Shown: in pieces, positions 1 through 9,365 of the stretch
How positions within the stretch are numbered: the stretch's first letter is position 1
Layout: the number at the start of each line of letters is the position of its first letter
Assembly: GCA_016716535.1 (NCBI GenBank)
Contig: JADJWD010000006.1
Span: 1 to 64,000, forward strand
From: Betaproteobacteria bacterium
Lineage (GTDB): Bacteria; Pseudomonadota; Gammaproteobacteria; Burkholderiales; Burkholderiaceae_C
Reading direction: 5' to 3'
Length of the DNA stretch: 64,000 nt
Translations under genes and position numbers: made by a program
The notes under the pieces: model-generated
Database searches by the model: none
What the model was told of the DNA's origin: nothing
What the model saw: the letters and a program-made list of their open reading frames with translations, nothing else

Positions 1-1291
1 AACGAGCTGAGCTTTGTATTGCTGGAATTAGCCGATGAGCTGCGTATGCGTCAGCCTAACTTTCATGTGCGTATTCATAAAAATACCCCCAAAGCGTTCT
101 ACGACGAGGTGATTCGCATTAACTTCGGCCCTTCTCCTGCCATGTACAACGATGAGACCATTATCGAGTCCATGACCGATATCGGTTATTCTCTGGGAAG
201 ACGCACGCAACTACGTGGCTATTGGCTGTGTAGACCTCCACCGCCAGGCAAAACTCTGGCTTCCACTGATGCCGCTATGTACAACATGCCGTTGGCGATT
301 GAATTGCTCTTAATGAAGGTCGTCAGTTTGGTTCTAAAAGCAAATTGGTGCTAAAACCCCTCCAGTGTCCGAAATGAAAACCATGGACGATGTGGTTGCG
401 GCTTACGATACCGTATGAAGCATCAGCTGGGTAAACTGCGCAGAGACCTGGAAGCGGCAGAAAAATTCCATGCCAGCATCATCCCACCCCGCTCAGCAGT
501 GCGCTGCTGGAGGATGTGTGGAACAGGTGTTTGCTCTACCAAAGGTGGCGCTGTCCATAATTTCTCTGGTATTCAGGGCTGTGGTATGGCGGCCACTGCG
601 GATTCATTGCGCTGCATTGAAAAGCAGTATTTGAAGATAGTTGATTCCCTGGAAGGGCTGGTCGATCAGCTGAAAGACAATATCAGCGATGAGAAGGTGT
701 TCACTAAACTAAATGCCATTGATAAATTCGGTAACGATATTCCGGAAGCCGATAAGTGGATGATCTGGGTTGGTGAGCACTACGCTGATAACATTAAGGC
801 ACTGGGTAAAAATACCCGTGGCGGCAACCACAATGCCGGTGTTTATTCCAATACGTCACACACGCACTTCGGTGGTCTTGTGAACGCGCCGGCTAACGGT
901 CGTCGTGCCGGTGAAACTTTTGCGTCTGGCTTTGCTCCTGAAATGGCGCAGACAAGCGTGGTACCACCGCACTATTGAATTCCATGAACAAGATTAACTA
1001 CAAGAACTTTGCCAACGGCATCAACTTCAATATCAGTTAGACGCCTCCAGCTATGAAGTGTGATGACGGGCAAGAGTGCCTTGGGCAGCCCCGTACAAGG
1101 TGTTCTTCAAGCGTGAAGGTATGCAGGTTCAGGCCAATATGCTGGATCCTAAGATTCTGATTGAAGCTCGTGATAACCCTGAGCTGCATCCGAACTTGTT
1201 GATCCGCGTATCCGGTTATTCCGCGTACTTTAATGACCTGTCTCCGAAGATGCAGGATGAAGTCATCTCCAGGAGCTCAAATGCGGCCTGA
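1..1291 (+). pseudogene. Glycyl radical enzyme (pyruvate formate-lyase-like), 5' truncated by window edge and multiply frameshifted
   Basis: Pieces in changing frames join into the C-terminal part of a PFL-like glycyl radical enzyme. In order: MYNDETIIESMTDIGYSL (frame 1), then NYVAIGCVD with the presumed thiyl-radical cysteine in another frame (about 207-233), PGKT and STDAAMYNMPLAIEL (about 250-305), STKGGAVHNFSGIQG (about 538-575), NTRGGNHNAGVYS (about 810-850), and the glycyl radical loop RVSGYSAYFNDL (about 1205-1240). At least six small indels are needed, for example near 199, 236 and 310. Such enzymes do anaerobic radical C-C, C-N or C-O bond chemistry; the substrate class cannot be assigned. 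The activase follows and overlaps the end. GC is well below that of the rest of the window. Either a decayed foreign gene or poorly sequenced DNA; the conserved motifs favour the latter. Confidence 0.85.
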
Positions 1292-2256
1292 TGCGAGCCT
1301 CATTAACTCGATTAATGTAACGGAGCCCCGCAAGGCTTCGTTATATTTCGATGTTAAGCGCAATACGCTCGATGACGGGCCGGGTATTCTGCGTAGTCTT
1401 TTTAAAGGCTGCCCACTGTCGTGTACCTGGTGCCAGAATCCGGAAAGTATCAATACCGGTTACGAGCTGTCATTCAATGCTGAAAAGTGCATCGAATGCG
1501 GTGACTGTGTGAGTGCTTGTCCGAACAGGCAATTGATCTGACGGTACCGGGACATATCTTGCGTGACAAGTGCCTGCAATGCTTTAAATGTGTCGATGTG
1601 TGCCCGTCCGGTGCGCTGGAGCAGATAGGTCGCCCCACTAACGATCTTGAAGCGCTGGCTGAAGAAGTGCTTGAAGATGCTGATTTCTGAGATGTCCGGT
1701 GGTGGCCTCACGGTTTCCGGTGGTGAAGCCCTGATGCAAATGGACAGTGTCGGCGAATTATTTCCAGTTGGTGAAAAAGGAAGAGAGATATTCATACCCT
1801 GATTCAAACCGCAGGGTTGTTCAACTTTAGCCGTTTTGAAAGTCTGGTATTTCCTCACACTAATACCATTTATTTCGATCTCAAGCTCATCAACAGTGAT
1901 GATCATTTGACCTATTGCGGTGTTAAAAACGAACCCATCATTGAGAACTTTAAAAGGTTCAGGCATTGGCCTTGACCACTGATCTTGAAGTATTCCCTCG
2001 AGTGCCGTTGATTCCTGGAGTTACCGATACCGACGAAAATCTCAGCGGCATTGCCGACCTGATGAAAGAAAACGGCGTCAAAAAATGCAGATTCTTCCCA
2101 TATAATCCCATTTGGTTGGATAAATTACCTCGTTTCGGTGGCACCAAACGTCTCGATATTGGTGAGCAAACCGCCAAGTTTATGACCGATACGGAACTGG
2201 ATCGTTGTGCGGAAGTATTTGAGTCTCGTGGTATCTCGGTGCATTGTCACCGATAA
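1281..2256 (+). pseudogene. Glycyl radical enzyme activating enzyme (radical SAM), frameshifted
   Basis: The N-terminal part reads DDGPGILRSLFKGCPLSC followed by TWCQNPES, which is the CxxxCxxC radical-SAM cluster site in its activase form. Two ferredoxin-type 4Fe-4S motifs follow: CIECGDCVSACP (about 1489-1525) and CLQCFKCVDVCP in another frame (about 1573-1608). GGLTVSGGEALMQ (about 1694-1741) is the SAM-contacting loop. The C-terminal part, from LEVFPRVPLIPGVTDTDEN to the stop, is open from 1966 to 2256. At least three indels break the frame (near 1528, 1687 and 1760). An ATG at 1281 after AGGAG was chosen as start; it overlaps the end of the radical enzyme, as usual for such pairs. Expected length is about 325 residues. 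The protein would install the glycyl radical on its neighbour using SAM and reduced flavodoxin or ferredoxin. Confidence 0.85.
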
Positions 2257-2311
2257 CCGCAAACAGGTTTCACCGCAGCCGCTATTTGTGCTGTCTCTAT
2301 TTAAACTGCTC

Positions 2312-2347
2312 ATAAGCCCGGCATAACCTTGCCGGGTTTAGTTTTTT
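2312..2347 (+). terminator. Rho-independent terminator after the glycyl radical pair
   Basis: A 9-bp stem (AAGCCCGGC at 2314-2322 against GCCGGGTTT at 2331-2339, one G-T pair) with an 8-nt loop is followed by a T run at 2342-2347. It sits 55 bases past the activase stop and would end the two-gene transcript. Confidence 0.85.
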
Positions 2348-2372
2348 AATTGATTGTAATTTAGGTGATGTT

Positions 2373-2503
2373 GTGAAAAGAACCATGCTTCTGGCAGCCT
2401 ATGATGCTGTGGAATCGTTAGCGTCTTTGTCTTCTCGTGTTGAAAGTCGTTTTCGCAGTGATAAAAAGAGAACGTTGAAATCTGCCCTGGTTGGGGGCAC
2501 AAC
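2373..2503 (+). pseudogene. Unrecognised ORF, truncated by the IS91-family element
   Basis: A GTG at 2373 has AGGTGA 5 bases upstream and opens a reading frame beginning VKRTMLLAAYDAVESLA. The codons are AT-rich like the preceding genes. The frame runs on into the high-GC insertion sequence, so only about 43 residues of native sequence remain. The stretch contains a possible helix but no motif I recognise. It probably is the 5' end of a gene that was cut when the IS91-like element inserted. Confidence 0.35.
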
Positions 2504-4510
2504 GGTTTTCGTTATGCGCATAGGAATTTCAAACGGTCTGGTCTGTGAAAAGCCTGGAAAGCCCGACTCAGCCCTGGGTGGGCAGCCGATGCCTGCCTGG
2601 ATGGCTTGGAACTGGCGCCTGGGCCGTTGCCTTGTCTGGATTCGGCCCGCCCTGACGGCTCGCCTCGCGCTCGTTGGGCCTTGATCTCGGGGTTGACCCT
2701 GTGTTTTCCGCCATCCAGTCCGCACGCGGGCGCAGCGCCACCGGCCACTGGCGCCAGGCTGCGCAGCCCTTTGTGATGTGTACGGTGTCCGGGACGGTCG
2801 ACGCGGCTCAGGCGGCTTCAGTCTTGCCGCGCCTCGCGCGCTCGGCCTCTGGGCGGCGGCTGCGGATCCAGTCCCAGGTGGGTCAGGATCTTCTCGATCA
2901 CCGGTCGCTCCAGGATGGCCGCGATGATCTTGAGCTCCCCGGCGCCGCAGTTGGGGCAGTGCTGCATGTCGATGTCGAACACGCGCTTGAGTAGCCGCGC
3001 CCAAGCAATTCGGTGCGGTCGGTCCGGCCGGTCCGGGTTAGTCTCGGTCTGGACCACGCATTCGCTGGCGGCAACGGCTGCGGTGGCCCGTTCCTCCACC
3101 TCGGGCCCTTGCGGCACCACCAGGGACCGCAGCTTGGCGTTGGGCGCCAGCACGCCGTGGAACCTGATGAGATGCAGACGCGGCCGGGGAACCAGCGCCG
3201 CAAGCCGCTGCATGAACTCCAGCGGGCTCAAGACCAGATGCGTCGTGCCGTCGCGCCACGGTGTCTTCAGCTTCAGCTCGACCTGCCCGGCGGCATTGAC
3301 CTGCACCCGTTCGTCGGAAAGCGCCGGCCGGGTGATGTAGCGGCACAGCTGCTCCAGCCGCTTGCGGTCATGGGCTTCGACCCGCACCGCGGCGTGCAGG
3401 CTGAATCCGTCGATGTCGGCGCACAGCGGCTGGCGGGCCGAGTCCTCGCGCGGCATCGCGCCTCTCAGGGTCAGCACCTTCTGCCCGGCGCGCGGCCCGA
3501 AGGCGATTCGGTAGGTGATGGCCGCGGCCTGCAGCGGCCGCAGCGTGCGCGCCTCCTCGCCGTCGGCATCCGGCTCGGCCAGGTAGGTCTGGCCCATGTC
3601 TTCGACCAGCACGCCCCGGCGCGTGAGCATCTTCATCAGCCGGGCGATGACGGTCTGCAGCAGCGCGTGCAATTCGTCGTCGGTGGGCGCATCCGCCTCA
3701 ATGAAGGCCGGCGAACCATCGGCGTCGCAGCAGTACACCCCGTCCAGTACCAGACAGTGCAGGTGGATGTTGAGGTTGGCGGCCGAGCCAAAGCGCTGGA
3801 TCAGCGTGACGGCGCCGCCGTGACCTTCGTCAGCCTTGAGCCCCGCCTGCCGCAGCAGATGTCGCGTGACCACGCGCTGCACCACCTGCAGCACCGGCGT
3901 GACCAGTTCCGGCTGCGCGGCCAGCAGCACGCGCAGCGGGATCGGCAGCGACAGCACCCATTGCCGCACCGGCACGTGCGGGATGACGTGGTCGACCAGG
4001 TGCGCAGCGGTCTGCGACATGCGCCGGGCGCCGCAAGAGGGGCAGAATCCCCGGCGCTTGCAGCTGAAGGCCAGCAGCTTGTCGTGGCCGCACTCGCCGC
4101 AGCGTAGCCGCAGGAATCCATGCGCCAGGATGCCGCACTCGAGGAAGGCGTCGAACTCGTCCTTGATGAACCGCGGCAACTCGGCGTCCGTGCTGGCCTC
4201 GGTGTGGGCGATGAAGCTGGCCGCATGCTGCTGGACCAGGCGGTACAGCGTGGTCTGCTCCGGTCGGTGGCGTTCGTAGTGGAGCCGGCTGGCCAAGCCG
4301 GGTAAGGAACCGGGCTGGCGGGCGGCGTGCACGGCATGCAGAGGACTCGATGGGGACCTCTACCGTCCCAGCATCGCCCTGCACTCGCCATCGCCCTTCG
4401 GTCGGGCTTGTGGGTGCAAGAAGATGGCCCTCCACCGGGTGCAGCCGGTTGGGGTGGGCCAGCCCCGGCGGGAGTCCGTCGTTCACCTTAGTGCCGATAT
4501 CCCCGTGCTT
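2504..4510 (-). mobile_element. IS91-family insertion sequence (approximate ends)
   Basis: The element consists of a single transposase gene on the minus strand and about 300 bases of non-coding DNA beyond its stop. The left boundary is placed where AT-rich DNA ends. There, CAAC (2500-2503) is followed by GGTTTTCGTTATGCGCATAG. Read on the minus strand this gives CTATGCGCATAACG, which resembles what I remember of IS91/ISCR replication-origin ends. An alternative junction is GAAC at 2470-2473, a known IS91 target tetranucleotide. The right end, upstream of the transposase, is a guess at about 4500-4520, since no terminal sequence is obvious before the TraG ribosome site near 4566. Confidence 0.6.
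2818..4332 (-). CDS. IS91-family rolling-circle (HUH) transposase
   Basis: 504 residues, intact. An N-terminal zinc-binding domain has cysteines at about 78, 81, 91, 97 and 100 (CGECGHD then FCPSCGARRM). The metal-binding HUH motif is NIHLHC with histidines at about 190 and 192. A tyrosine in LCRYITRP at about 332 is the likely DNA nucleophile. A further CPNCG pair lies near the C-terminus. The protein would nick one strand at the origin end and move the element by rolling-circle replication without target duplication. The ATG at 4332 was used; a zinc-domain-containing N-terminus of this length is normal for the family. It is one of the few intact genes in the first 11 kb. Confidence 0.93.
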   Translation of the reverse strand: MHAARQPGSLPGLASRLHYERHRPEQTTLYRLVQQHAASFIAHTEASTDAELPRFIKDEFDAFLECGILAHGFLRLRCGECGHDKLLAFSCKRRGFCPSCGARRMSQTAAHLVDHVIPHVPVRQWVLSLPIPLRVLLAAQPELVTPVLQVVQRVVTRHLLRQAGLKADEGHGGAVTLIQRFGSAANLNIHLHCLVLDGVYCCDADGSPAFIEADAPTDDELHALLQTVIARLMKMLTRRGVLVEDMGQTYLAEPDADGEEARTLRPLQAAAITYRIAFGPRAGQKVLTLRGAMPREDSARQPLCADIDGFSLHAAVRVEAHDRKRLEQLCRYITRPALSDERVQVNAAGQVELKLKTPWRDGTTHLVLSPLEFMQRLAALVPRPRLHLIRFHGVLAPNAKLRSLVVPQGPEVEERATAAVAASECVVQTETNPDRPDRPHRIAWARLLKRVFDIDMQHCPNCGAGELKIIAAILERPVIEKILTHLGLDPQPPPRGRAREARQD

Positions 4511-4578
4511 TTGAGGTCGTTCCTGGCCGACGCCATCGTCACATCGCTTCAGGATCCACGCTCCCCCTGGAGCGACGC

Positions 4579-7352
4579 ATGTGGGAGATCTACGCCTACC
4601 AGAACGCCGACAGCCTGTTCGGCATCTTCAACGCTGCGGCAACCATCCACGGCTCTGGCGACTACATGGCGGCGGTCGCCGCCGTGGCCTTCTGCGGGTT
4701 CATCGCGGCGCTGGTGGCCTACGCCTTCGCGCCCGAGAAGCTGCAGGGCTGGAAGTGGCTGGCCACGGTGCTGCTGGTGTTCTCCGTCCTCATCGTGCCG
4801 CGGGTGACCGTGGGCGTCGTCGACAAGACCGGCGGATCCGCCGTGAAGGTGGTGGCCAACGTCCCGTTCGGCGTGGCCTTTCTCGGCAGCGTCACCAGCA
4901 CGGTCGGGCACACGCTCACGGGCCTGTTCGAGACGGCCTTCCAGGTCATCCCGGGTGTCGGCGCCCTGCCGAGCGAACTGAGCTACGAGAAGAACGGCCT
5001 GATGTTCGGCAACCGCCTCATCCGGGAGACAGGCGGCGTCGCCTTCCAGGATCCGAACTTCCGCACGGACCTGGTCAACTTCATCCACAACTGCACGATG
5101 TACGACCTGATCGACGGCACGGTCGATCCGGGCACGTTCTCGAGCTCGGACGACGTGTGGGCGCTGATGGCATCGCCCAACCCGGCCCGCTTCACGACCC
5201 TGACCAGCGCTGGCGGCTCGATCACCGTCGACACCTGCCCGAATGCCTACACGAACCTCAACGGCCGGCTCCCGGCGCAGCTGACCCGCATCCAGGGCAA
5301 GCTCGCCTTCCAGCTGAATCCGACGCTGCCGGCGGCAGCCGCCAACGCCGCCATCGCCGGGCAGATCCAGCAGGCCTACCTGAAGAACAGCATCGCGACC
5401 GCGGCCGCGACGGCGGCCGACCTGATCCGCCAGAACGCGGTGCTGAATGCGATCAACGACACCAGCAACATCATCGGTCAGAAGGTGAACGACCCGGCGG
5501 CCATGGTGCTGGCCGTCGGGCGGGCGCAGTCCGTGGCGCAGCAGAACGCGGCCTGGCTGAACGCCGGCAAGGTCGCCGAGCAGGCGCTGCCGGTGTTCCG
5601 CAACGTGATCGAGGCCATCACCTACGCGCTGTTCCCCTTCTCGTCCTGCTGATGCTGCTGACCAGCGGGCGCGAGACCATGCTGGCCTTCAAGGGCTATG
5701 CCGCGGTGCTGATCTGGATCCAGCTCTGGCCGCCGCTGTATGCCGTGCTCAACTACATGGCATCGATCTACGCCGCCTACGACCTCGCGGCGGCGGCTGA
5801 CCTTGGCAGCGGCGCCAAGGCTCTGTCGCTGCAGACGGCATCGACGATCTACTCCCGGGCGATCTCCGGCGAGGCCGTGGTCGGCTACCTGGCCATCAGC
5901 ATCCCGTTCATCGCCTGGGCGGCGCTCAAGCGGATGGAGACCTTTGGCACCGCGCTGGTGGGCGGTCTCTCGGGCCTGCAGTCGATGGTGGCCGGCGCCA
6001 CGGCAGGTGCCGCCGCGGGCAATCTGAGCATGGGCAATGTCTCGATGGACCAGATCCGGCTCGCGCCGAACCGGACGTCCGCGTTCATGAGCAACTGGCA
6101 GAACGACATCAGCGGCAACACCTTCTCGTCGAACATGCTGACCGGCCGGACCGCCGTCAGCCTGCTGCGCAACCAGGGCTACGCGTCCCGGGTCGTCTCG
6201 ATGCGCGTGAGCGAGCAGGACGTGCAGGACGCCAGCCGCCAGGTCGACGCAGCCCGCAGCGAGGCGGTCGCTGCCAGCACCGAACGTTCGGCGGTGCTGT
6301 CCGAGGCATTCACCAAGGGCTTGGCAAAGCTGAAGTCATCGCGGAGCAGCACGGGGTCGACATCCAGCAGCTTCGAGCAGTTGGGGCAAACCATCGATCG
6401 GCTGGATCAGATCTCCCGAAGCGTTTCCGAGTCCACTGGGTTGACACAGTCTCAGGTTGCTCGCATTGCGCTTGGCGTTACAGGTCACGCCGGATTCAAT
6501 GCGCGGTTCGTTGGCGCCCAACTGAACGCGAGTGCAGACAAGACCTACCTGTCCGGACTGAGTGCAGACGAGCGGAAGGTGCTTGGTGCGCTCACGTCCG
6601 AGCAGGCCTCGGAGTTCAAGCAGTTCGGCGATCGTGTGTCGCGCGACAGTTCCGTCGCGAGCCTTGTAGCCACCGATGCTCGCGAAGCACGCGAACTGTC
6701 GTCGAGGATCGCCACCACAACCGCGCGCTCCGCCCGCGCAGATGCTTCCCTTGCCGACCGCACCGCGTTCTCTGAGCGGCTTGCCGTGGCCAGGGAGAGA
6801 GGCGATTCGATTTCAATCGACATTGCGCAGGATCCCTACAACCTGGCGATGTTCACTCGGTACGCTGAACAGTACGGGGGTACAAGCGCGTCCGCTCAAC
6901 AACTGCTGAGCGCTGAACTTGCCCGACAGGCGCTGGCTCCAACCCGAAACTTCAGCGACGGCACTGGCATGCCGTCATCCTTCGACGACGTCCGCCATCT
7001 GTACACGACCAACAGCGGTGACCCGCGCGTCACGCCGGACATTGACGCTACATATCGAAGAGCGACGGGCGCGGTTCGTCAGGCTCCTCTTCCAGTCGCT
7101 CCACCGGCACAACCTGCGCCCGAACCAAGCGACGCTCGCCAGCAGATTCAGACGTCGTCGGACGATCTCCGTGGCCGGACTGCTGCTCGACGGCAAGAGT
7201 TCGATGACGAGCGGAGCCCCGGGCGCGCCGACGACGGCACGATTTCCCCACGGCAGTCGCTCTTCAAAGGCACCGCAAGGCAAGTGGCCCGGGACGCGGC
7301 CGAGACCTTCCAAGATGCCAAAGACGCGGTGAAGGGGATCATCAAGCGGTAG
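4579..7352 (+). pseudogene. traG: TraG-like conjugal transfer mating-pair protein (N-terminal TraG domain), one frameshift
   Basis: Residues 1-354 (4579-5640) and the rest (5641-7352) form one protein of about 925 residues if one C is restored at 5640/5641, giving FPFLVLLMLL across the break. The N-terminal half has hydrophobic segments at about 30-50, 60-80, 355-375 and around 420-450 and a cysteine pair (HNCTMYD, DTCPNAY). The C-terminal half is a long soluble tail rich in Ser, Ala, Gln and Arg, probably helical or coiled. This is the inner-membrane TraG_N type of integrative elements, needed for pilus assembly and mating-pair stabilisation. GGAG lies about 8 bases before the ATG. A genuine inactivating mutation or a base-call error would look the same. 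Confidence 0.88.
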
Positions 7353-7658
7353 TCAATCGGGCCCGCGAGATGGCGGGTCCCCCTCAGGAGGCTTCATGAA
7401 GGGTGGGTGTCCCTTGTCACGCCAATAGTTGGCCGCGAGGTCCTCGGAAGTCACGCCGGAACCTGGAATGGGATTGGCTGTGAGCGATCGAGACACCTGC
7501 CCCCGCCCAATCTTGAGCAGCGCACCCCCCACTGCAGCCCCCACGAGGGCGCCGACCGCCGCGAGGACAAGCCGCGTGGCCAAAGCTTCGTCCTGCCCTA
7601 TCGCCCACCCGGCCAGGGCACCCGCAAGGACAAGCACCAAGAAGGCCAGCATTCGCAT
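7353..7658 (-). CDS. Small two-helix membrane protein of the integrative element
   Basis: About 101 residues from the ATG at 7658 (a TTG at 7673 is also possible). Two hydrophobic segments at about residues 4-20 (LAFLVLVLAGALAGWAIG) and 28-46 (VLAAVGALVGAAVGGALL) are followed by a polar tail ending KPPEGDPPSRGPD. Both helices are glycine and alanine rich, suggesting packed helices. The stop codon abuts the TraG stop on the other strand, so the two genes converge without a gap. No function is recognised. Small membrane proteins in this place are common in conjugative elements. Confidence 0.6.
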   Translation of the reverse strand: MRMLAFLVLVLAGALAGWAIGQDEALATRLVLAAVGALVGAAVGGALLKIGRGQVSRSLTANPIPGSGVTSEDLAANYWRDKGHPPFMKPPEGDPPSRGPD

Positions 7659-7800
7659 TTGAAGTGAGGTCAACTCAAGCTCACGGAAGACAGTGTCCTA
7701 GTCTTCGAGCTTCACGCTGTTGCAGCCTGTGTCCGAAACGACCTTTGAGGGCCAACACCTGAGCCGTCTCTGGTCGGTCCGGAGGAAGCCTACACAAACA

Positions 7801-9074
7801 TCAGGCTTCCGTGGTGCTCTCCCGCGTGGGCTCGCAGGGCACAGCGGGACGCTGCCCCGGAGTTCGGCAGTTCTTCAAGGAGTCCAGGTAGTCGGCCCAG
7901 GCGCTCATCATGTCGCGCCGCTGTTCGATGAACTCCGCCCTGTCGTAGGCAGCGCCCAGCGGGCCGGACTTCCCATGTGCCAGCTGGGCCTCGATCACGT
8001 CCGGCGCCACGTTGAGCCGCTCCACCATCACGGTACGGGCCATCGCCCGGAATCCATGGGGAGTCATCGTCTCGTTGTCGAAGCCTAGCCGGCGCAGGGC
8101 AACGCGGACCGTGTTCTCGCTCATCGGCCGCTTGGCACTGATCAGGGACGGAAACACGTATCGCCCTCGGCCGGTCAGCGGCATCAGGTCCTTCAGAGCG
8201 TCTACAGCCTGGGTGGCGAGCGGAACCAGATGCGGCCTTCCGTTGATCTTCTCCCGCTTTGTCCGCTTCATCTTGGCGGAGGGTATCGCCCACATCCTTG
8301 CCTCGAGATCCAGCTCGGCCCACTCCATCTGCCGGATGTTCCCTGGCCGCTGGAAGAGCAGTGCCGACAGAAGCAGTGCCGCCCGGGTGACGGGGTGACC
8401 GTGGTAGCCGTCGATCGCGCGCATCAAGTCGCCGACCTGATCCGGTTCGACGATCGCCGAGACGTGCCTCGTCAGCACCGGCTTCAGTGCGCCGCGCAGA
8501 TCCGAAGCGGGGCTGCGCTCACAACGTCCGGTCGCAACGCCGTATCGAAACACTTGCCCGCAGGCTTCCAGCAGAGAGTGAGGCAGTTCGCGCGTGCCAC
8601 GTGCCTCGACGCGCCGCAGCGTCTGCAGCAGCATCGGTGCGCCGATCTGGGAGAGCGGAAGCTTGCCCAGCCAGGGAAGATGTCCTTCTCGAGGCGCTCC
8701 ATCCAGCGCTTGGCGTAGTGATCGCTCCAGCCGACCTTCTTGGTCGCGTGGAACTCGCGCGCGGTCACCTCGAAGCTGGCGTTGGCGTCGAACCGGGAAC
8801 TGAGGCGCTCCACCTGCCGCGTGAGCACCGGATCTGCGCCCGACTGATGTTGCTTGCGCGCATCATCACGTGCGACCCTGGCCTCCTTCAGACCCAGATC
8901 TGGATAGCCCCCGAGGGCAAGGCGCTTCTCCTTCCCGTCGAAGCGGTACTTCCAGAACCAGCGCTTGGACCCAGAGGGCGAGACCTCCAGGTACAGACCG
9001 CCGGAATCGGCCAGGCGCACGCGGGGCCTACCCGCGTCGCAACTCGCGTTCTTGCACTGCTTGTCGGTGAGCAT
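7801..9074 (-). pseudogene. int: Tyrosine-type site-specific integrase, one frameshift
   Basis: Two overlapping frames join into a protein of about 424 residues if one base is added near 8674, restoring FPWLGKLPLSQIGAPM. The N-terminal part (LADSGGLYLEVSPSGSKRW, LGGYPDLGLKEAR) is the DUF4102 arm-binding domain of P4-like integrases. The catalytic domain shows the first arginine region RPGNIRQMEW, the HxxR box HGFRAMART, LAHGKSG, and the tyrosine in AAYDRA. It would integrate and excise the element at the adjacent tRNA-His. Start chosen at 9074 (MLTDKQCKNA), where the homologous domain begins; MFCSP at 9089 is an alternative. Confidence 0.9.
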
Positions 9075-9133
9075 GGGGGAACAAAACATCAAATGGCTGC
9101 GAACACGCCATTTGTTCCCCCAGATGTTCCCCC
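9074..9133. repeat. Repeats upstream of the integrase, probable integrase arm or regulatory sites
   Basis: GGGGGAACA (9075-9083) faces two copies of TGTTCCCCC (9113-9121 and 9125-9133). Between them lies a second inverted repeat, AATGGC (9092-9097) against GCCATT (9107-9112). The first copy touches the integrase start codon. Repeats in this place commonly bind the integrase arm domain or mediate autoregulation. Confidence 0.6.
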
Positions 9134-9246
9134 AACTTCGCTGCGCTGCCGTGGGACGGCAGGAACCTTCCTGACTCAAGCGACCGGCTAAGTCGTTGAT
9201 TTGGCGGGAAGTTCGGTCCGGCATGGGACCTGATGAAACGCTGGGA

Positions 9247-9323
9247 TGGGGTGGCTGATGGGACTCGAACCCACGACGACCAGAATCACAATCTGGGACT
9301 CTACCAACTGAGCTACAGCCACC
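9247..9323 (-). tRNA. tRNA-His (GTG)
   Basis: Cloverleaf with acceptor GGTGGCT pairing with AGCCACC, an encoded CCA, D-loop AGCTCAGTTGGTAGAG, anticodon loop ATTGTGAT giving anticodon GTG, and T-arm GGGTTCGAGTCCC. The 3' end faces the integrase gene and is the likely attachment core. The gene is intact, as expected when the element supplies the repeated end. Confidence 0.97.
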
Positions 9324-9365
9324 GCCGAAGCGGCGAAGTATAGCGGGCGGGCCCCGCCGCCGCGC

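Larger units (their letters stand above)
4579..9250. mobile_element. Right end of an integrative conjugative element or its remnant, at tRNA-His
   Basis: TraG, a small membrane protein and a tyrosine integrase lie in that order up to the 3' end of tRNA-His. The integrase reads away from the tRNA, so the element is on the left side and continues out of the window or was cut by the IS91-like insertion and the AT-rich block. I could not find a second copy of the tRNA-His 3' end inside the window, so the other attachment site is not seen here. GC is high and close to that of the chromosome. Confidence 0.7.

Noticed and set aside
1..1291. Assignment of the glycyl radical enzyme as true pyruvate formate-lyase
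   Set aside because: PflB carries two adjacent active-site cysteines; here the motif is GCV with a single cysteine, so only a PFL-like family member can be claimed.
4581..5640. Plus-strand frame reading through the first third of traG in the wrong register
   Set aside because: Arg-rich nonsense before 5640; only the part after the indel is real TraG. The correct first part is the frame starting at 4579.
7674..7800. Possible small gene between the membrane protein and the integrase
   Set aside because: No start with a ribosome site and no coding-like pattern in the 127 bases.
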